Virus record (IMG/VR): IMGVR_UViG_3300035703_001819
Span: 1 to 36,168 of that record
Direction: 5' to 3' (one strand)
Length of the DNA stretch: 36,168 nt
Source of the DNA: a virus
Below are positions 24,100 through 31,834 of the stretch, one piece after another. A program made the position numbers and the translations under genes. The notes beneath the pieces are model-generated. The model saw nothing but the letters and a program-made list of their open reading frames with translations, made no database searches and was not told the origin of the DNA. Each line of letters begins with the position of its first letter. Within the stretch, counting starts at the first letter, position 1.

Positions 24100-25273
24100 A
24101 CCAATTCAACTATTTAAAGTTTGGATGAATCAAAATACCAAACACGAAGTTGGTAAGGTATTAGATAGTGGTTACATTGGTCAAGGTGCAAAGGTAGATG
24201 AATTTGAAAGCAAACTGCGAGACTACTTTAATAATGATCGCGTTGTAACCTTAAATTCAGGAACATCTGGTTTGCATTTAGCATTACATATGCTGAAGAA
24301 CGCAAACACGACCGTGACTGCTGACGGATATTCTACAACCAAATCAGTTTGGCCAGGTATGGAGTATGGTGATGAGGTATTAGCGACAGCACTAACGTGC
24401 ACTGCATCAAACTGGCCTATTTTAGCAAATGGGTTTAAAATTAAATGGGTGGATATTGACCCAAAAACTTTAAATATGGATTTGGACGATTTGGAAAGAA
24501 AACTCACTCCAAATACAAAGGCTATAATGGCTGTGCATTGGGGTGGATATCCATTAGATTTAGATAGATTAAAAAAAATACAACAAAAATCACTTGAGCT
24601 GTATGGGTTTGAGCCACAAATAATTGAAGATGGTGCCCACTCATTTGGATCTGAATTCAATGGTAAAAAGTTGGGCAACCACGGAAATATGGTTATGTAT
24701 TCTTTACAGGCTATAAAACACATTACGTCAATTGATGGTGGCTTATTGCTTTTACCAAGTCAAGACTTATACAATAGATCTAAATTAATTAGATGGTATG
24801 GCATAGATAGAGAAGGAAATCGTAAAGATTTTAGATGTGAGGCTGATATACCTGAATGGGGATTTAAGTTTCATATGAATGATGTTTGTGCTACAGTTGG
24901 TATGGAAAACTTAAAGGATGTTGATTTTATATTGGGTAAGCATAGAGGTAATGCCCAATTTTATGATACAAATTTGAATGATGTGACTGGTGTAACTTTG
25001 TTAGAAAGAAAACCAAATCACAAATCATCATTTTGGATATATAGTATGTTAGTTGAAAACCGAGATGGTTTCTATAAATGGATGAAGGAGTGTGGGATTG
25101 TAGTATCACAAGTCCACGAGCGAAATGATAAGCATACAACTGTTAGAGATTTTAGATCTCCGCTACCTACATTAGAAAAAACAATAGGCAATGTAGTATC
25201 TATACCCGTCGGTTGGTGGGTAACTGAAGATGAGCGTGAATATATTGTAGATTGCATTAAAAAAGGATGGTAA
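24083..25273 (+). CDS. PLP-dependent sugar aminotransferase (DegT/DnrJ/EryC1/StrS)
   Basis: 396 residues. Transfers an amino group to a keto group on an NDP-sugar. VVTLNSGTSGLHLALHML is the phosphate-binding GTSG segment, AIMAVHWGGYPLDL and IIEDGAHSFGSEFNGKKLG provide the Asp (EDGAH) that holds the PLP ring, and YSLQAIKHITSIDGG contains the Schiff-base lysine K212. IRWYGIDRE is the family RxYG segment. All catalytic residues are present. It follows an NDP-sugar-forming fusion enzyme and precedes an acetyltransferase, so the expected product is an acylated amino sugar (compare perosamine or FdtB/PglE-type pathways). AAGGAG sits just before the start, inside the upstream gene. Confidence 0.94.
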   Translation: MEKINKPIQLFKVWMNQNTKHEVGKVLDSGYIGQGAKVDEFESKLRDYFNNDRVVTLNSGTSGLHLALHMLKNANTTVTADGYSTTKSVWPGMEYGDEVLATALTCTASNWPILANGFKIKWVDIDPKTLNMDLDDLERKLTPNTKAIMAVHWGGYPLDLDRLKKIQQKSLELYGFEPQIIEDGAHSFGSEFNGKKLGNHGNMVMYSLQAIKHITSIDGGLLLLPSQDLYNRSKLIRWYGIDREGNRKDFRCEADIPEWGFKFHMNDVCATVGMENLKDVDFILGKHRGNAQFYDTNLNDVTGVTLLERKPNHKSSFWIYSMLVENRDGFYKWMKECGIVVSQVHERNDKHTTVRDFRSPLPTLEKTIGNVVSIPVGWWVTEDEREYIVDCIKKGW

Positions 25274-25276
25274 ATT

Positions 25277-25870
25277 TTGTATAATCATAAAAACGGAATA
25301 GTATTAAGAAAACTTGAACGTAAAAATTTACCACTATTAAAAGAATTAAAAAATGAAAGTTGGTTTGGCACTCATACTATAAACTTTGTAAATGACGATG
25401 ACCAAGAGCGATGGTTTAATTCATTGAATCCAAATAAAGATTTAATTTTAATTGCAAACTCTACGCCGGTACTAAAAACACAACAACCAGCACGGGGACT
25501 TTTTAAAATTAATAATATAGATTGGGTCAACCGAAAATGTACAGAAGGTCACGATACATTTATAGACCAAAGGGGTTATGGCTATGGTAAATTAATAGTA
25601 GAAGCTGGAACTGATTTTATATTTGAAATTTTAAATATGAACCGAATTGAGTGTGAAATTTTAGAAAATAATATAGCATCACAAAAATGTTGCGAATACG
25701 TTGGATATACCAAAGAGGGTGTAAAACGAAAAGCAATTCATAAATGTGGTCAATATATAGATTCGTATTGTTATGGTATATTATTTGAAGAATGGAAAGA
25801 ATCAGCTAGGGTAAAGGATCTTTATAATGGTATTTGTAATAAATCATACCAACCATTAAATACTAAATAA
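25277..25870 (+). CDS. GNAT-family N-acetyltransferase (RimJ/RimL-like)
   Basis: 197 residues from TTG 25277; no ATG occurs until about residue 115, so a TTG start is needed. GIVLRKLERKNLPLLKELKN is the N-terminal strand-helix, and DQRGYGYGKLIVEAGTDFIF the acetyl-CoA loop (a modified R/Q-x-x-G-x-G/A). LNMNRIECEILENNIASQKC is the last strand-helix with the Asn and Ser that contact CoA, then CEYVGYTKEGVKR. Its place straight after the sugar aminotransferase suggests it N-acetylates the new amino sugar, as in bacterial surface-sugar pathways. Acetylation of a protein N-terminus is the alternative. Confidence 0.88.
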   Translation: MYNHKNGIVLRKLERKNLPLLKELKNESWFGTHTINFVNDDDQERWFNSLNPNKDLILIANSTPVLKTQQPARGLFKINNIDWVNRKCTEGHDTFIDQRGYGYGKLIVEAGTDFIFEILNMNRIECEILENNIASQKCCEYVGYTKEGVKRKAIHKCGQYIDSYCYGILFEEWKESARVKDLYNGICNKSYQPLNTK

Positions 25871-26533
25871 ATGAAAGTAGCACTTGTTTTAAATGGATTA
25901 CCCAGAAATGTAAAAGAAGGATATGAAATTTACTGGAAACATATAATTGAAAACTACGATACGGATGTTTATTTACATTTCTGGGAAGATGCGGATTGGC
26001 AAGATGTATTAAATGTATATAATCCAACTAAATTTATATGTCAGCCACCATTTCCATTTACAAAATATAAAGAAAATGTAACATCTGTAAATGACCCAAT
26101 GGCACGTCCAATTAAAGAATATGATGTTGCTGGAAATTTTACATCATTACCTATGTTTTATTCGTGGCAAAGTGGATATAATTTGATAGATAAGAAATAT
26201 GATTGTATTGTTAGAAGTAGATTTGACTTGGGGTGGGAGGTTCCAATGGACTTATCAAAATTTGATTTGAACAAAATAAATGTAACTAATCACCATTGGG
26301 CAAATTCAAAAATAATTGATGACAATTTACTAATATCAAATCAACAAAATTGTGATTTACTACTTACTGATATATTTGATACTTTTTGTAGTATCATACA
26401 GGGTGATGGTCTTATACACTTTGCCGAACAAAACTTTACTAACATTTTAATTAAAAAGAATTTATATCAATATATATATAAATCAAACGACTTGAATTTT
26501 AAACTATTAAGAGAATTCAAAGTTTGGTATTAA
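25871..26533 (+). CDS. Putative glycosyltransferase-like protein
   Basis: 220 residues. VALVLNGLPRNVKEGYEIYW, then DTDVYLHFWEDADW and YDCIVRSRFDLGWE. This resembles a group of capsule/LPS-cluster proteins with a VALxGxPR opening and a YDxVIRxRxD acidic block, presumed glycosyltransferases. There is no classical D-x-D, and the RSRFD segment (~118-122) is the likely donor site. It starts directly at the GNAT stop codon and is followed by a 19-base gap, one of the larger ones in the cluster. The call rests on general pattern and on context. Confidence 0.6.
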   Translation: MKVALVLNGLPRNVKEGYEIYWKHIIENYDTDVYLHFWEDADWQDVLNVYNPTKFICQPPFPFTKYKENVTSVNDPMARPIKEYDVAGNFTSLPMFYSWQSGYNLIDKKYDCIVRSRFDLGWEVPMDLSKFDLNKINVTNHHWANSKIIDDNLLISNQQNCDLLLTDIFDTFCSIIQGDGLIHFAEQNFTNILIKKNLYQYIYKSNDLNFKLLREFKVWY

Positions 26534-26552
26534 CTTTTAAAACACATTACTT

Positions 26553-27305
26553 ATGAAAATTGGATATATTATACCGTTATACTTTGGTGGTCCTAGGAGT
26601 TACGTTCACCCTAATTGCCAAACTGATACTTTGTTTTACATAAAAACTCAATTTCAATTCATTGAAAAACTGAATACAAAATTAGATAAAGTTTATGTTA
26701 TTTTTGCATTTGATAGTCGTTTAGATGCAGATACCGCACAGGAAATAAGAAACAACTTATTTACATTATGCTCACAATATGAAAATGTAGTGCTACGAGA
26801 GCGAAAAAATTTAGGTGGGTCATACTGCTCTTGGGAATATGCTTTGGATTTGGACAATGGTAAGTGTGATTTCATTTTCTTGACAGAAGATGACTATGTA
26901 TTATGGGATCCTAATGTAGTTGAAGAGGTATTGACATATTTTAATCAATTTGATGATCTACTTTATCTTTGTCAGTGGTGGAAAGAACACCCATATACCG
27001 TACATTATGGAAACATACACCAAGTTATACCGGTACACGCTGCGATGTCTGCTGGTATTATTAATAATAAAATGTATCACAAACTGAAAATAGAAAGAAA
27101 TTTATATTTTAAATTGGTACATGAAGAAGGTTACCAAGCAATGTATGCAAATCAAGCTATGTTTCTTGAGAATTATAGACAAAATGGAATACATATTAGA
27201 GACTGGAGAGAGGTTTTTAGTTCGTATTTTCCTCACGATGATGTTGATTATGGAAATGCAAACGGATTAAAAGTATTAGTTCCAATAACCGAAAAGTTTT
27301 TTTAG
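26553..27305 (+). CDS. Glycosyltransferase-like (GT-A), EDD metal motif
   Basis: 250 residues. IGYIIPLYFGGPRSYVHPN opens the nucleotide-binding domain, then VYVIFAFDSRL. FIFLTEDDYVLWDPNVVEEV supplies an EDD acidic triplet (E112, D113, D114) where GT-A enzymes bind metal and nucleotide sugar. QWWKEHPYTVH and AMSAGIINNKMY follow in the acceptor half. It shares the EDD layout with the next gene (LMEEDDFV), so these two may be distant paralogues. Donor and acceptor are unknown. Confidence 0.72.
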   Translation: MKIGYIIPLYFGGPRSYVHPNCQTDTLFYIKTQFQFIEKLNTKLDKVYVIFAFDSRLDADTAQEIRNNLFTLCSQYENVVLRERKNLGGSYCSWEYALDLDNGKCDFIFLTEDDYVLWDPNVVEEVLTYFNQFDDLLYLCQWWKEHPYTVHYGNIHQVIPVHAAMSAGIINNKMYHKLKIERNLYFKLVHEEGYQAMYANQAMFLENYRQNGIHIRDWREVFSSYFPHDDVDYGNANGLKVLVPITEKFF

Positions 27306-27308
27306 AGT

Positions 27309-28073
27309 ATGGGTAAATTAATAAGTGGTTATTTATGGGCGTGGAGAAATTGGGAAGCTGGTTCTAAATCGGTCGCCACACTAAAAAAGTATTATCCTGA
27401 TGCTGATATTTTTATAAATGTTGATTATGAGGGAGACATTGACACATATGATAAAATATGTAATGAACTGGGATACACATTAAGCGTAAATTCATTTCAA
27501 CTTGGTTATTGTGGGAATTTCGGTGACAGAAATTTGGGTAGAGAGTGTTGGCCGGTTGAATCTTCTGTAGAATGGATGGATCGTTTATACAATGCTTGCT
27601 TAAAAACAGATTCAACTTATATGCTACTAATGGAAGAAGATGACTTTGTATTAAAACCGATTTCAATTTTATCTAATTCGTTTTCAATGGCAACTCACCC
27701 AACATACCCATCACCAGCTGGTGTATATAGAGCTAATCACATACCATCTGAATTTATAACATTTATACAAGAAAATGGTGGCAATTGCACATCAAATGGT
27801 TATGCAGCAGGTGGTGGTACTATTTTTAATAGACACGAAATGATACTTTCGTGGGAAAAGACAAGGTCAATTTTAATTGAAAAATACGATTATTTGAAAG
27901 CAATAAATAAAATAATAGGTTGGCAAGATTATTTGATGCAATTTGTGATGCAAATGGGCGGATATCAAATAATACAGAACAATAAATTATGTGAACATTG
28001 GGAGATACCCGATAGGTGGAAAACATTTGAAATAGTAACTGGATTAAAAGAACATACATTAGTTAGCTTATGA
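27309..28073 (+). CDS. Glycosyltransferase-like (GT-A), EEDD metal motif
   Basis: 254 residues. LISGYLWAWRNWEAGSKSVA opens the domain. STYMLLMEEDDFVLKPIS has acidic residues 109-112 at the metal position. Later AAGGGTIFNRHEMIL and IIGWQDYLMQFVMQ match the acceptor helix region of GT-A enzymes, where a conserved D is often found (WQD). It overlaps the next gene by 4 bases. Sequence order resembles that of the gene at 26553, which suggests an old duplication, but identity looks low. Function in glycan assembly is inferred. Confidence 0.7.
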   Translation: MGKLISGYLWAWRNWEAGSKSVATLKKYYPDADIFINVDYEGDIDTYDKICNELGYTLSVNSFQLGYCGNFGDRNLGRECWPVESSVEWMDRLYNACLKTDSTYMLLMEEDDFVLKPISILSNSFSMATHPTYPSPAGVYRANHIPSEFITFIQENGGNCTSNGYAAGGGTIFNRHEMILSWEKTRSILIEKYDYLKAINKIIGWQDYLMQFVMQMGGYQIIQNNKLCEHWEIPDRWKTFEIVTGLKEHTLVSL

Positions 28074-28876
28074 TAATATTAACAGCAATTACAAACTATA
28101 ATGTAAATGACATTAGACCATTCGTAGAATCATTAAACAAAAGTGGATATGTTGATGGTAAAGTTGCATTGATATACGATGTATCTACTGATGCTATTGA
28201 GTATTTAAAATTAAATGGGTGGGAGTTATATAAAAGTAATTTAAAAGAGCACATAATTCTGCAAAGATTTATAGATGCATATTCTTTACTTGACAATTAT
28301 AAAAACGAAATTGTATTTTGGACTGATATTAAAGATGTTATTTTTCAACGAAACCCGATTGATTGGGTTTCTATTCAATTTGACAATTATTGGAATAAGT
28401 CTGAAATTTTAGCATTTTCAGAATGTATAAGATTAAAAGATGATCCGTGGGCGTGTATTAATTCAGGCACCACGTTTCCATTAGAATGGGAGTGGAATAA
28501 AAATAATATATCATATTGCGCTGGGACAATACTTGGACGTGGCTATGCATTAAAGGATTTGTTTAATGAAATTTACAGATGGTCTAAAACGACATCTAAT
28601 CCAGATCAACTATCAGATCAAGCTGCTTACAACGTTTTGATTAGATTGAATCATTTTAAACATATAGTCGAATTTGTGGAGCAAGAAAATGGATTTGTAA
28701 CACAACTTGGAACGGTTTGGTGTAAGCAGAATGAGTTTTCAGATCACTTAACAGAACCTACACCATTGTGGAAAGATGGACTTTTATGCAATAAAAAGGG
28801 CGAACCATTTTATGTAGTGCATCAATATGATAGAGACCCATTTTTGAAAAATGAATATCTAAATAGATTCAAATGA
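28070..28876 (+). CDS. Glycosyltransferase-like protein with TDIKD motif
   Basis: 268 residues. ILTAITNYNVNDIRPFVESL opens, and EIVFWTDIKDVIFQRNPIDW follows at ~82-101, with D86 and D89 in a TDxxDVxFQ block. This block marks a set of bacterial and algal GT-A enzymes that act on surface glycans. INSGTTFPLEW / SYCAGTILGRGYALKDLFNE supplies the usual glycine-rich acceptor loop, and DQLSDQAAYNVLIRLNHFKH the later DQxxxN helix. It overlaps both neighbours by 4 bases. The call is moderately strong because these three segments are in the expected order. Confidence 0.75.
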   Translation: MIILTAITNYNVNDIRPFVESLNKSGYVDGKVALIYDVSTDAIEYLKLNGWELYKSNLKEHIILQRFIDAYSLLDNYKNEIVFWTDIKDVIFQRNPIDWVSIQFDNYWNKSEILAFSECIRLKDDPWACINSGTTFPLEWEWNKNNISYCAGTILGRGYALKDLFNEIYRWSKTTSNPDQLSDQAAYNVLIRLNHFKHIVEFVEQENGFVTQLGTVWCKQNEFSDHLTEPTPLWKDGLLCNKKGEPFYVVHQYDRDPFLKNEYLNRFK

Positions 28877-29766
28877 AAACATTAATATCAATTTTTATTC
28901 TACCACAAGAAATAGATGATTTAGAACGAACACTAATTCAGTTAAAAAACTCATCTAAATATCTAACTAATACTGATATTATATTTGACATTTCAATTAA
29001 TGTGTCAGAGTATCTTACAGATTGGAGCTCGTCTTATATTCCTAAACAATTCTTTATAGATAAATTTAATGATATTGTAAAGTATATGGATTGGTCTAGT
29101 CCAAAATCAAAATTCAATATAGTAGATGACGAAAGTATAATGGGGTGTGTATCACAGAGACGGGTAAGTTGGTTAACTCACCAAGATGTGGATAATATCC
29201 TATGGCTTGATGTTGATTTGATTTTTGACGAACGAACTCTTTTTTATATATTACACACGGCAACTCAAATTGAAAATGAACTTTATGTAATAACCCCACA
29301 AACGGTTAAATTATGGGATCATACCTGGGATTGTTTGGTAAATGATATGTTCAAAGATAAACCATACGGATATGAAAAAACAGGATGTGATCCTTTTATA
29401 GATAGTGGAATAAAAGATACACCATCTGTAAATTTGATGTTATCACACACAGCTGGTCAACCTGTTATGAAATTTGCAGGTGGTTGGTTTACTTTAATAT
29501 CAAAGAAGTTACTTGATTTAGTAAAAGTTCCAAAATCATTTGGACATTATGGGTTAGAAGATACGTTTATTATGTGGGCTACCCATTCAAAAATACCAAG
29601 TGCTGAACAATTTATACTTAAAAATGTGGTAGTATGTGAGGATTATAAGTATAGAAATAGAAAACACTATTTAAATTACATATCCCCGATTGATAGACGC
29701 GATGAATTTTTAAAATTAGCACATTCTAATTTTACAAATGAACTAATGAATTTGAAAATAAAGTAA
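28873..29766 (+). CDS. Glycosyltransferase-like protein with DVD motif, last of the cluster
   Basis: 297 residues. TLISIFILPQEIDDLERTLI opens. ILWLDVDLIFDERTLFYIL places a D-x-D at D113 and D115. AGGWFTLISKKLLDLVKVPK and FGHYGLEDTFIMWATHSK carry the later G.ED segment found in GT-A enzymes that process polysaccharides (LEDT with its Asp). No membrane helix is seen. It is the final gene of the continuous run. The 38-base gap and a promoter-like motif that follow mark the end of the operon. Confidence 0.75.
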   Translation: MKTLISIFILPQEIDDLERTLIQLKNSSKYLTNTDIIFDISINVSEYLTDWSSSYIPKQFFIDKFNDIVKYMDWSSPKSKFNIVDDESIMGCVSQRRVSWLTHQDVDNILWLDVDLIFDERTLFYILHTATQIENELYVITPQTVKLWDHTWDCLVNDMFKDKPYGYEKTGCDPFIDSGIKDTPSVNLMLSHTAGQPVMKFAGGWFTLISKKLLDLVKVPKSFGHYGLEDTFIMWATHSKIPSAEQFILKNVVVCEDYKYRNRKHYLNYISPIDRRDEFLKLAHSNFTNELMNLKIK

Positions 29767-29770
29767 ACTA

Positions 29771-29780
29771 ATATTTATAT
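29771..29780 (+). promoter_or_regulatory. ATATTTATAT promoter-like motif
   Basis: Near-copy (AATATTTATA, one mismatch to TATATTTATA) 24 bases before the ATG at 29805, in the first real gap after the sugar cluster. Confidence 0.35.
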
Positions 29781-29804
29781 AATACATATAACGGAGACTT
29801 TAAT

Positions 29805-30167
29805 ATGAACGAATACATTGGAATGTTATTACAATCCAGAACACAGGCTCACATTTATCACTTACAAACAACATCATTTGCTAAGCATAAAGCATTGCAA
29901 GAATATTACGAAGGAATTGTTGATCTAATTGATAGTATAGTGGAGGGATACCAAGGTTCTTATGGTATATTGACTGATTATGTTATGAAGTCATCTATTA
30001 AAAACTTGGAAAATAATGATGATGCAACAGATTATATAGAAAACATTAAGAAATTTTGCGAATTAAAAAGAGGTAAATTACCACAAGATAAGTTTTTACA
30101 AAATTTATACGATGAAGTTGATAATCTTATAAATTCAACTCTCTATAAGTTAAAATATCTTTCATAA
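29805..30167 (+). CDS. Conserved phage protein, helical (DUF5856-like)
   Basis: 120 residues. MNEYIGMLLQSRTQAHIYHL, then FAKHKALQEYYEGIVDLIDS and VEGYQGSYGIL. The pattern of a Q/S-R-x2-AH-x-xHL helix followed by a HKAL..YYE helix is what I recall for a small family (DUF5856) common in large phages. The four predicted helices with paired His/Glu look Dps/ferritin-like, but metal-site conservation is not established. Its function is unknown. It has its own promoter-like motif and a CGGAG site before the start. Confidence 0.78.
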   Translation: MNEYIGMLLQSRTQAHIYHLQTTSFAKHKALQEYYEGIVDLIDSIVEGYQGSYGILTDYVMKSSIKNLENNDDATDYIENIKKFCELKRGKLPQDKFLQNLYDEVDNLINSTLYKLKYLS

Positions 30168-30180
30168 GGATTTATATTAG

Positions 30181-30819
30181 TTGGATTTAAACGACATTAA
30201 ATATGGAACAATACCAATTTTTCACGTTGAATCTATAAAAACAGGTTCTGCTATTATAAAAAAGTGTGAAGATAATGGTATTATAGACCATATGCTTAAT
30301 AACCCACCACCCACTAATGATAGTGATGAGACAAAAAATGAATTATTAGAATTACAAACGCTAACAAAAAATGCAAGTGAAGATGATTATAAACTATGTG
30401 ACGTATTGGAGCATAAACATTATGATTTCTTTGCTAAATTCTGTAATAAATTAGGCTTGACGGACGAAACGGAAACAAGTATAAAAGCATTGAGTGAAGA
30501 GTTTGATGGGTTAGTTAATTATATTAAGTTTAAAATAAATAGACCCAGACCACACCAATTAGCAATATATTACGACATTCCGTTATTTCCAATTGTATCA
30601 ACCGATGCAAATTCACCATCTTGGCCATCTGGACATTCCGTTGATTTTTTGATAATATTACATAGATTAAAACAAAAATACCCAAACAATGTAAGTGATT
30701 TTGATTTGTTGTATACTAAAATTAAAGATGTTAGACAATTGAGTGGTGTACACTATCCAAGTGATAAGGATGGTGCTGATACATTGGTTACTATGCTTAT
30801 TGAAAATAATTTGATTTGA
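30181..30819 (+). CDS. Soluble PAP2-like phosphatase
   Basis: 212 residues from TTG 30181, preceded by AAGGA at 30166-30170. Three PAP2/acid-phosphatase motifs appear in order: KFKINRPRP (K-x6-RP, ~118-126), SWPSGH (PSGH, ~149-154), and RQLSGVHYPSDKDGAD (SR-x5-H-x3-D type, His ~193, Asp ~197). No hydrophobic membrane helices are visible, so this is a soluble member, unlike typical membrane PAP2 lipid phosphatases. It removes phosphate from small phosphate monoesters or pyrophosphates, and the substrate is unknown. I recall PAP2-like genes in other marine T4-like phages. Confidence 0.83.
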   Translation: MDLNDIKYGTIPIFHVESIKTGSAIIKKCEDNGIIDHMLNNPPPTNDSDETKNELLELQTLTKNASEDDYKLCDVLEHKHYDFFAKFCNKLGLTDETETSIKALSEEFDGLVNYIKFKINRPRPHQLAIYYDIPLFPIVSTDANSPSWPSGHSVDFLIILHRLKQKYPNNVSDFDLLYTKIKDVRQLSGVHYPSDKDGADTLVTMLIENNLI

Positions 30820-30820
30820 G

Positions 30821-30830
30821 ATATTTATAT
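30821..30830 (+). promoter_or_regulatory. ATATTTATAT promoter-like motif
   Basis: Near-copy (GATATTTATA, one mismatch) of the recurrent motif, directly after the PAP2 gene stop and 22 bases before ATG 30853. Confidence 0.35.
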
Positions 30831-30852
30831 CTATTAATAGGAACTAAATTAA

Positions 30853-31653
30853 ATGTGTGTAATTGTATCTAAAGAAGTGGATAATAAATTCATATTAGCT
30901 AAAAATAGAGATAGAGCGTATGAACCAGTTATAGAAATTGTGCACGAAATTTTAGATGGCGTGGAAGTTGCATATCTACACGATGTAACCACAGATTGGA
31001 GTGAGGGATTAAACGAATTTGGAATTGGAATTGTTAATTCTGCACTTATGGTAGGTCGTGATGAGTATGAAAAGAAAATAGTTAAGAAGAGTGGTAAACC
31101 ATCAAAAGATGGAATAAAAATTAGAAGAGCACTTACACAAAAAACGTTAAAATCTGCAATAAAGTTCGCAGTTCAATTTAATGGTGGCATCAAAGGGCAC
31201 ACATTTGTATCTTCACCTCTTTATATGGTAAGTATAGAATCCACGTCTAAGCACACACCTCATATAGAATTGCAAAACGCAGAAAATCCTGTTGTAAGAA
31301 CTAATCACGGACACATTTTTAGTGATGCCGGATATAGAACAGGTATAAAGTATTTAAGTTCAAAAATGAGAAAAATATCCGCTGAAAATATATTGGATAG
31401 TGTTACAAATTGGAAAGACATATCCAAAATGATGCGAAAGCAATTCTTCAAGCCAAATTCTCAATTAAATATGAGACGAGATACTAAAACTATGTGGACA
31501 TCATCTCAAATGGTATTAAATTTGACTGATCGTATAATGGAAATTACATACTTTGAAGATAAAATTAAAGAGTTTAAAGGTATTAAAAGAAATTTACCAG
31601 ATGGGTATGAGCCAAAAATACAAATTATAGTTCAAAAGGTTAAAAGTAAATGA
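30853..31653 (+). CDS. N-terminal-nucleophile hydrolase (choloylglycine hydrolase / C45-like)
   Basis: 266 residues. Met1 is followed by Cys2, which after Met removal would be the N-terminal nucleophile. FILAKNRDR places the conserved Arg at R19 in the NRD motif, and WSEGLNEFGIGIVNSAL is the 'GxNExGL.I.N' block of this fold. VVRTNHGHIF contributes the mid-protein Asn-His segment typical of the active site, and TMWTSSQMVLNL matches the late strand. This family hydrolyses amide bonds in conjugated acids, peptides or acyl-amines. The host substrate is unknown. The pattern fits both choloylglycine-type and C45/TANGO2-type branches. Downstream ATGA overlap couples it to a tiny basic protein. Confidence 0.8.
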   Translation: MCVIVSKEVDNKFILAKNRDRAYEPVIEIVHEILDGVEVAYLHDVTTDWSEGLNEFGIGIVNSALMVGRDEYEKKIVKKSGKPSKDGIKIRRALTQKTLKSAIKFAVQFNGGIKGHTFVSSPLYMVSIESTSKHTPHIELQNAENPVVRTNHGHIFSDAGYRTGIKYLSSKMRKISAENILDSVTNWKDISKMMRKQFFKPNSQLNMRRDTKTMWTSSQMVLNLTDRIMEITYFEDKIKEFKGIKRNLPDGYEPKIQIIVQKVKSK

Positions 31654-31748
31654 CACATAAAGAGAGACGGGCACAAAATAGAAAAAGAATGCAAAAAAAA
31701 TCTATTAAAGATCAACAGCGCAAGGGTAATTACAAAATAAAAAATTAA
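31650..31748 (+). CDS. Tiny basic protein (32 residues)
   Basis: ATG at 31650 overlaps the previous stop codon (ATGA). It encodes MTHKERRAQNRKRMQKK and ends GNYKIKN: 32 residues, about 12 of them Lys or Arg. Translational coupling and its very positive charge favour a real peptide, perhaps nucleic-acid binding. No family is known. It is too short to be confident. Confidence 0.45.
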   Translation: MTHKERRAQNRKRMQKKSIKDQQRKGNYKIKN

Positions 31749-31755
31749 AAAAATT

Positions 31756-31784
31756 TTGATTTTAACTTTTTAATTTTGTATTTT
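31756..31784 (+). promoter_or_regulatory. Promoter: TTGATT - 17 - TATTTT, before speD
   Basis: TTGATT (31756-31761) and TATTTT (31779-31784) are 17 bases apart. As a Bacteroidota-type site it reads TTTG (31755-31758), 20 bases, TATTTTTA, which fits TAnnTTTG at seven of eight positions. A perfect palindrome follows immediately. Confidence 0.55.
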
Positions 31785-31786
31785 TA

Positions 31787-31804
31787 AGTGTAAATATTTA
31801 CACT
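31787..31804. promoter_or_regulatory. Perfect 18-bp palindrome AGTGTAAATATTTACACT over the speD start point
   Basis: It is exactly self-complementary and starts 3 bases after the -10 box, so it should cover +1. This is a strong operator candidate controlling speD. Confidence 0.55.
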
Positions 31805-31834
31805 AATTTAATCGTTATAAGGAATTAAATATAA

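Noticed and set aside
24223-24723. 166-codon open frame on the minus strand
   Set aside because: It is fully opposite the aminotransferase, which carries all catalytic motifs. The reverse frame has low complexity and no recognisable domain.
14775-29766. Sugar cluster as contaminating host O-antigen locus
   Set aside because: It is bracketed by phage replication genes and phage-type small genes, all on the same strand with similar base composition and packing. A coverage check would still be useful.
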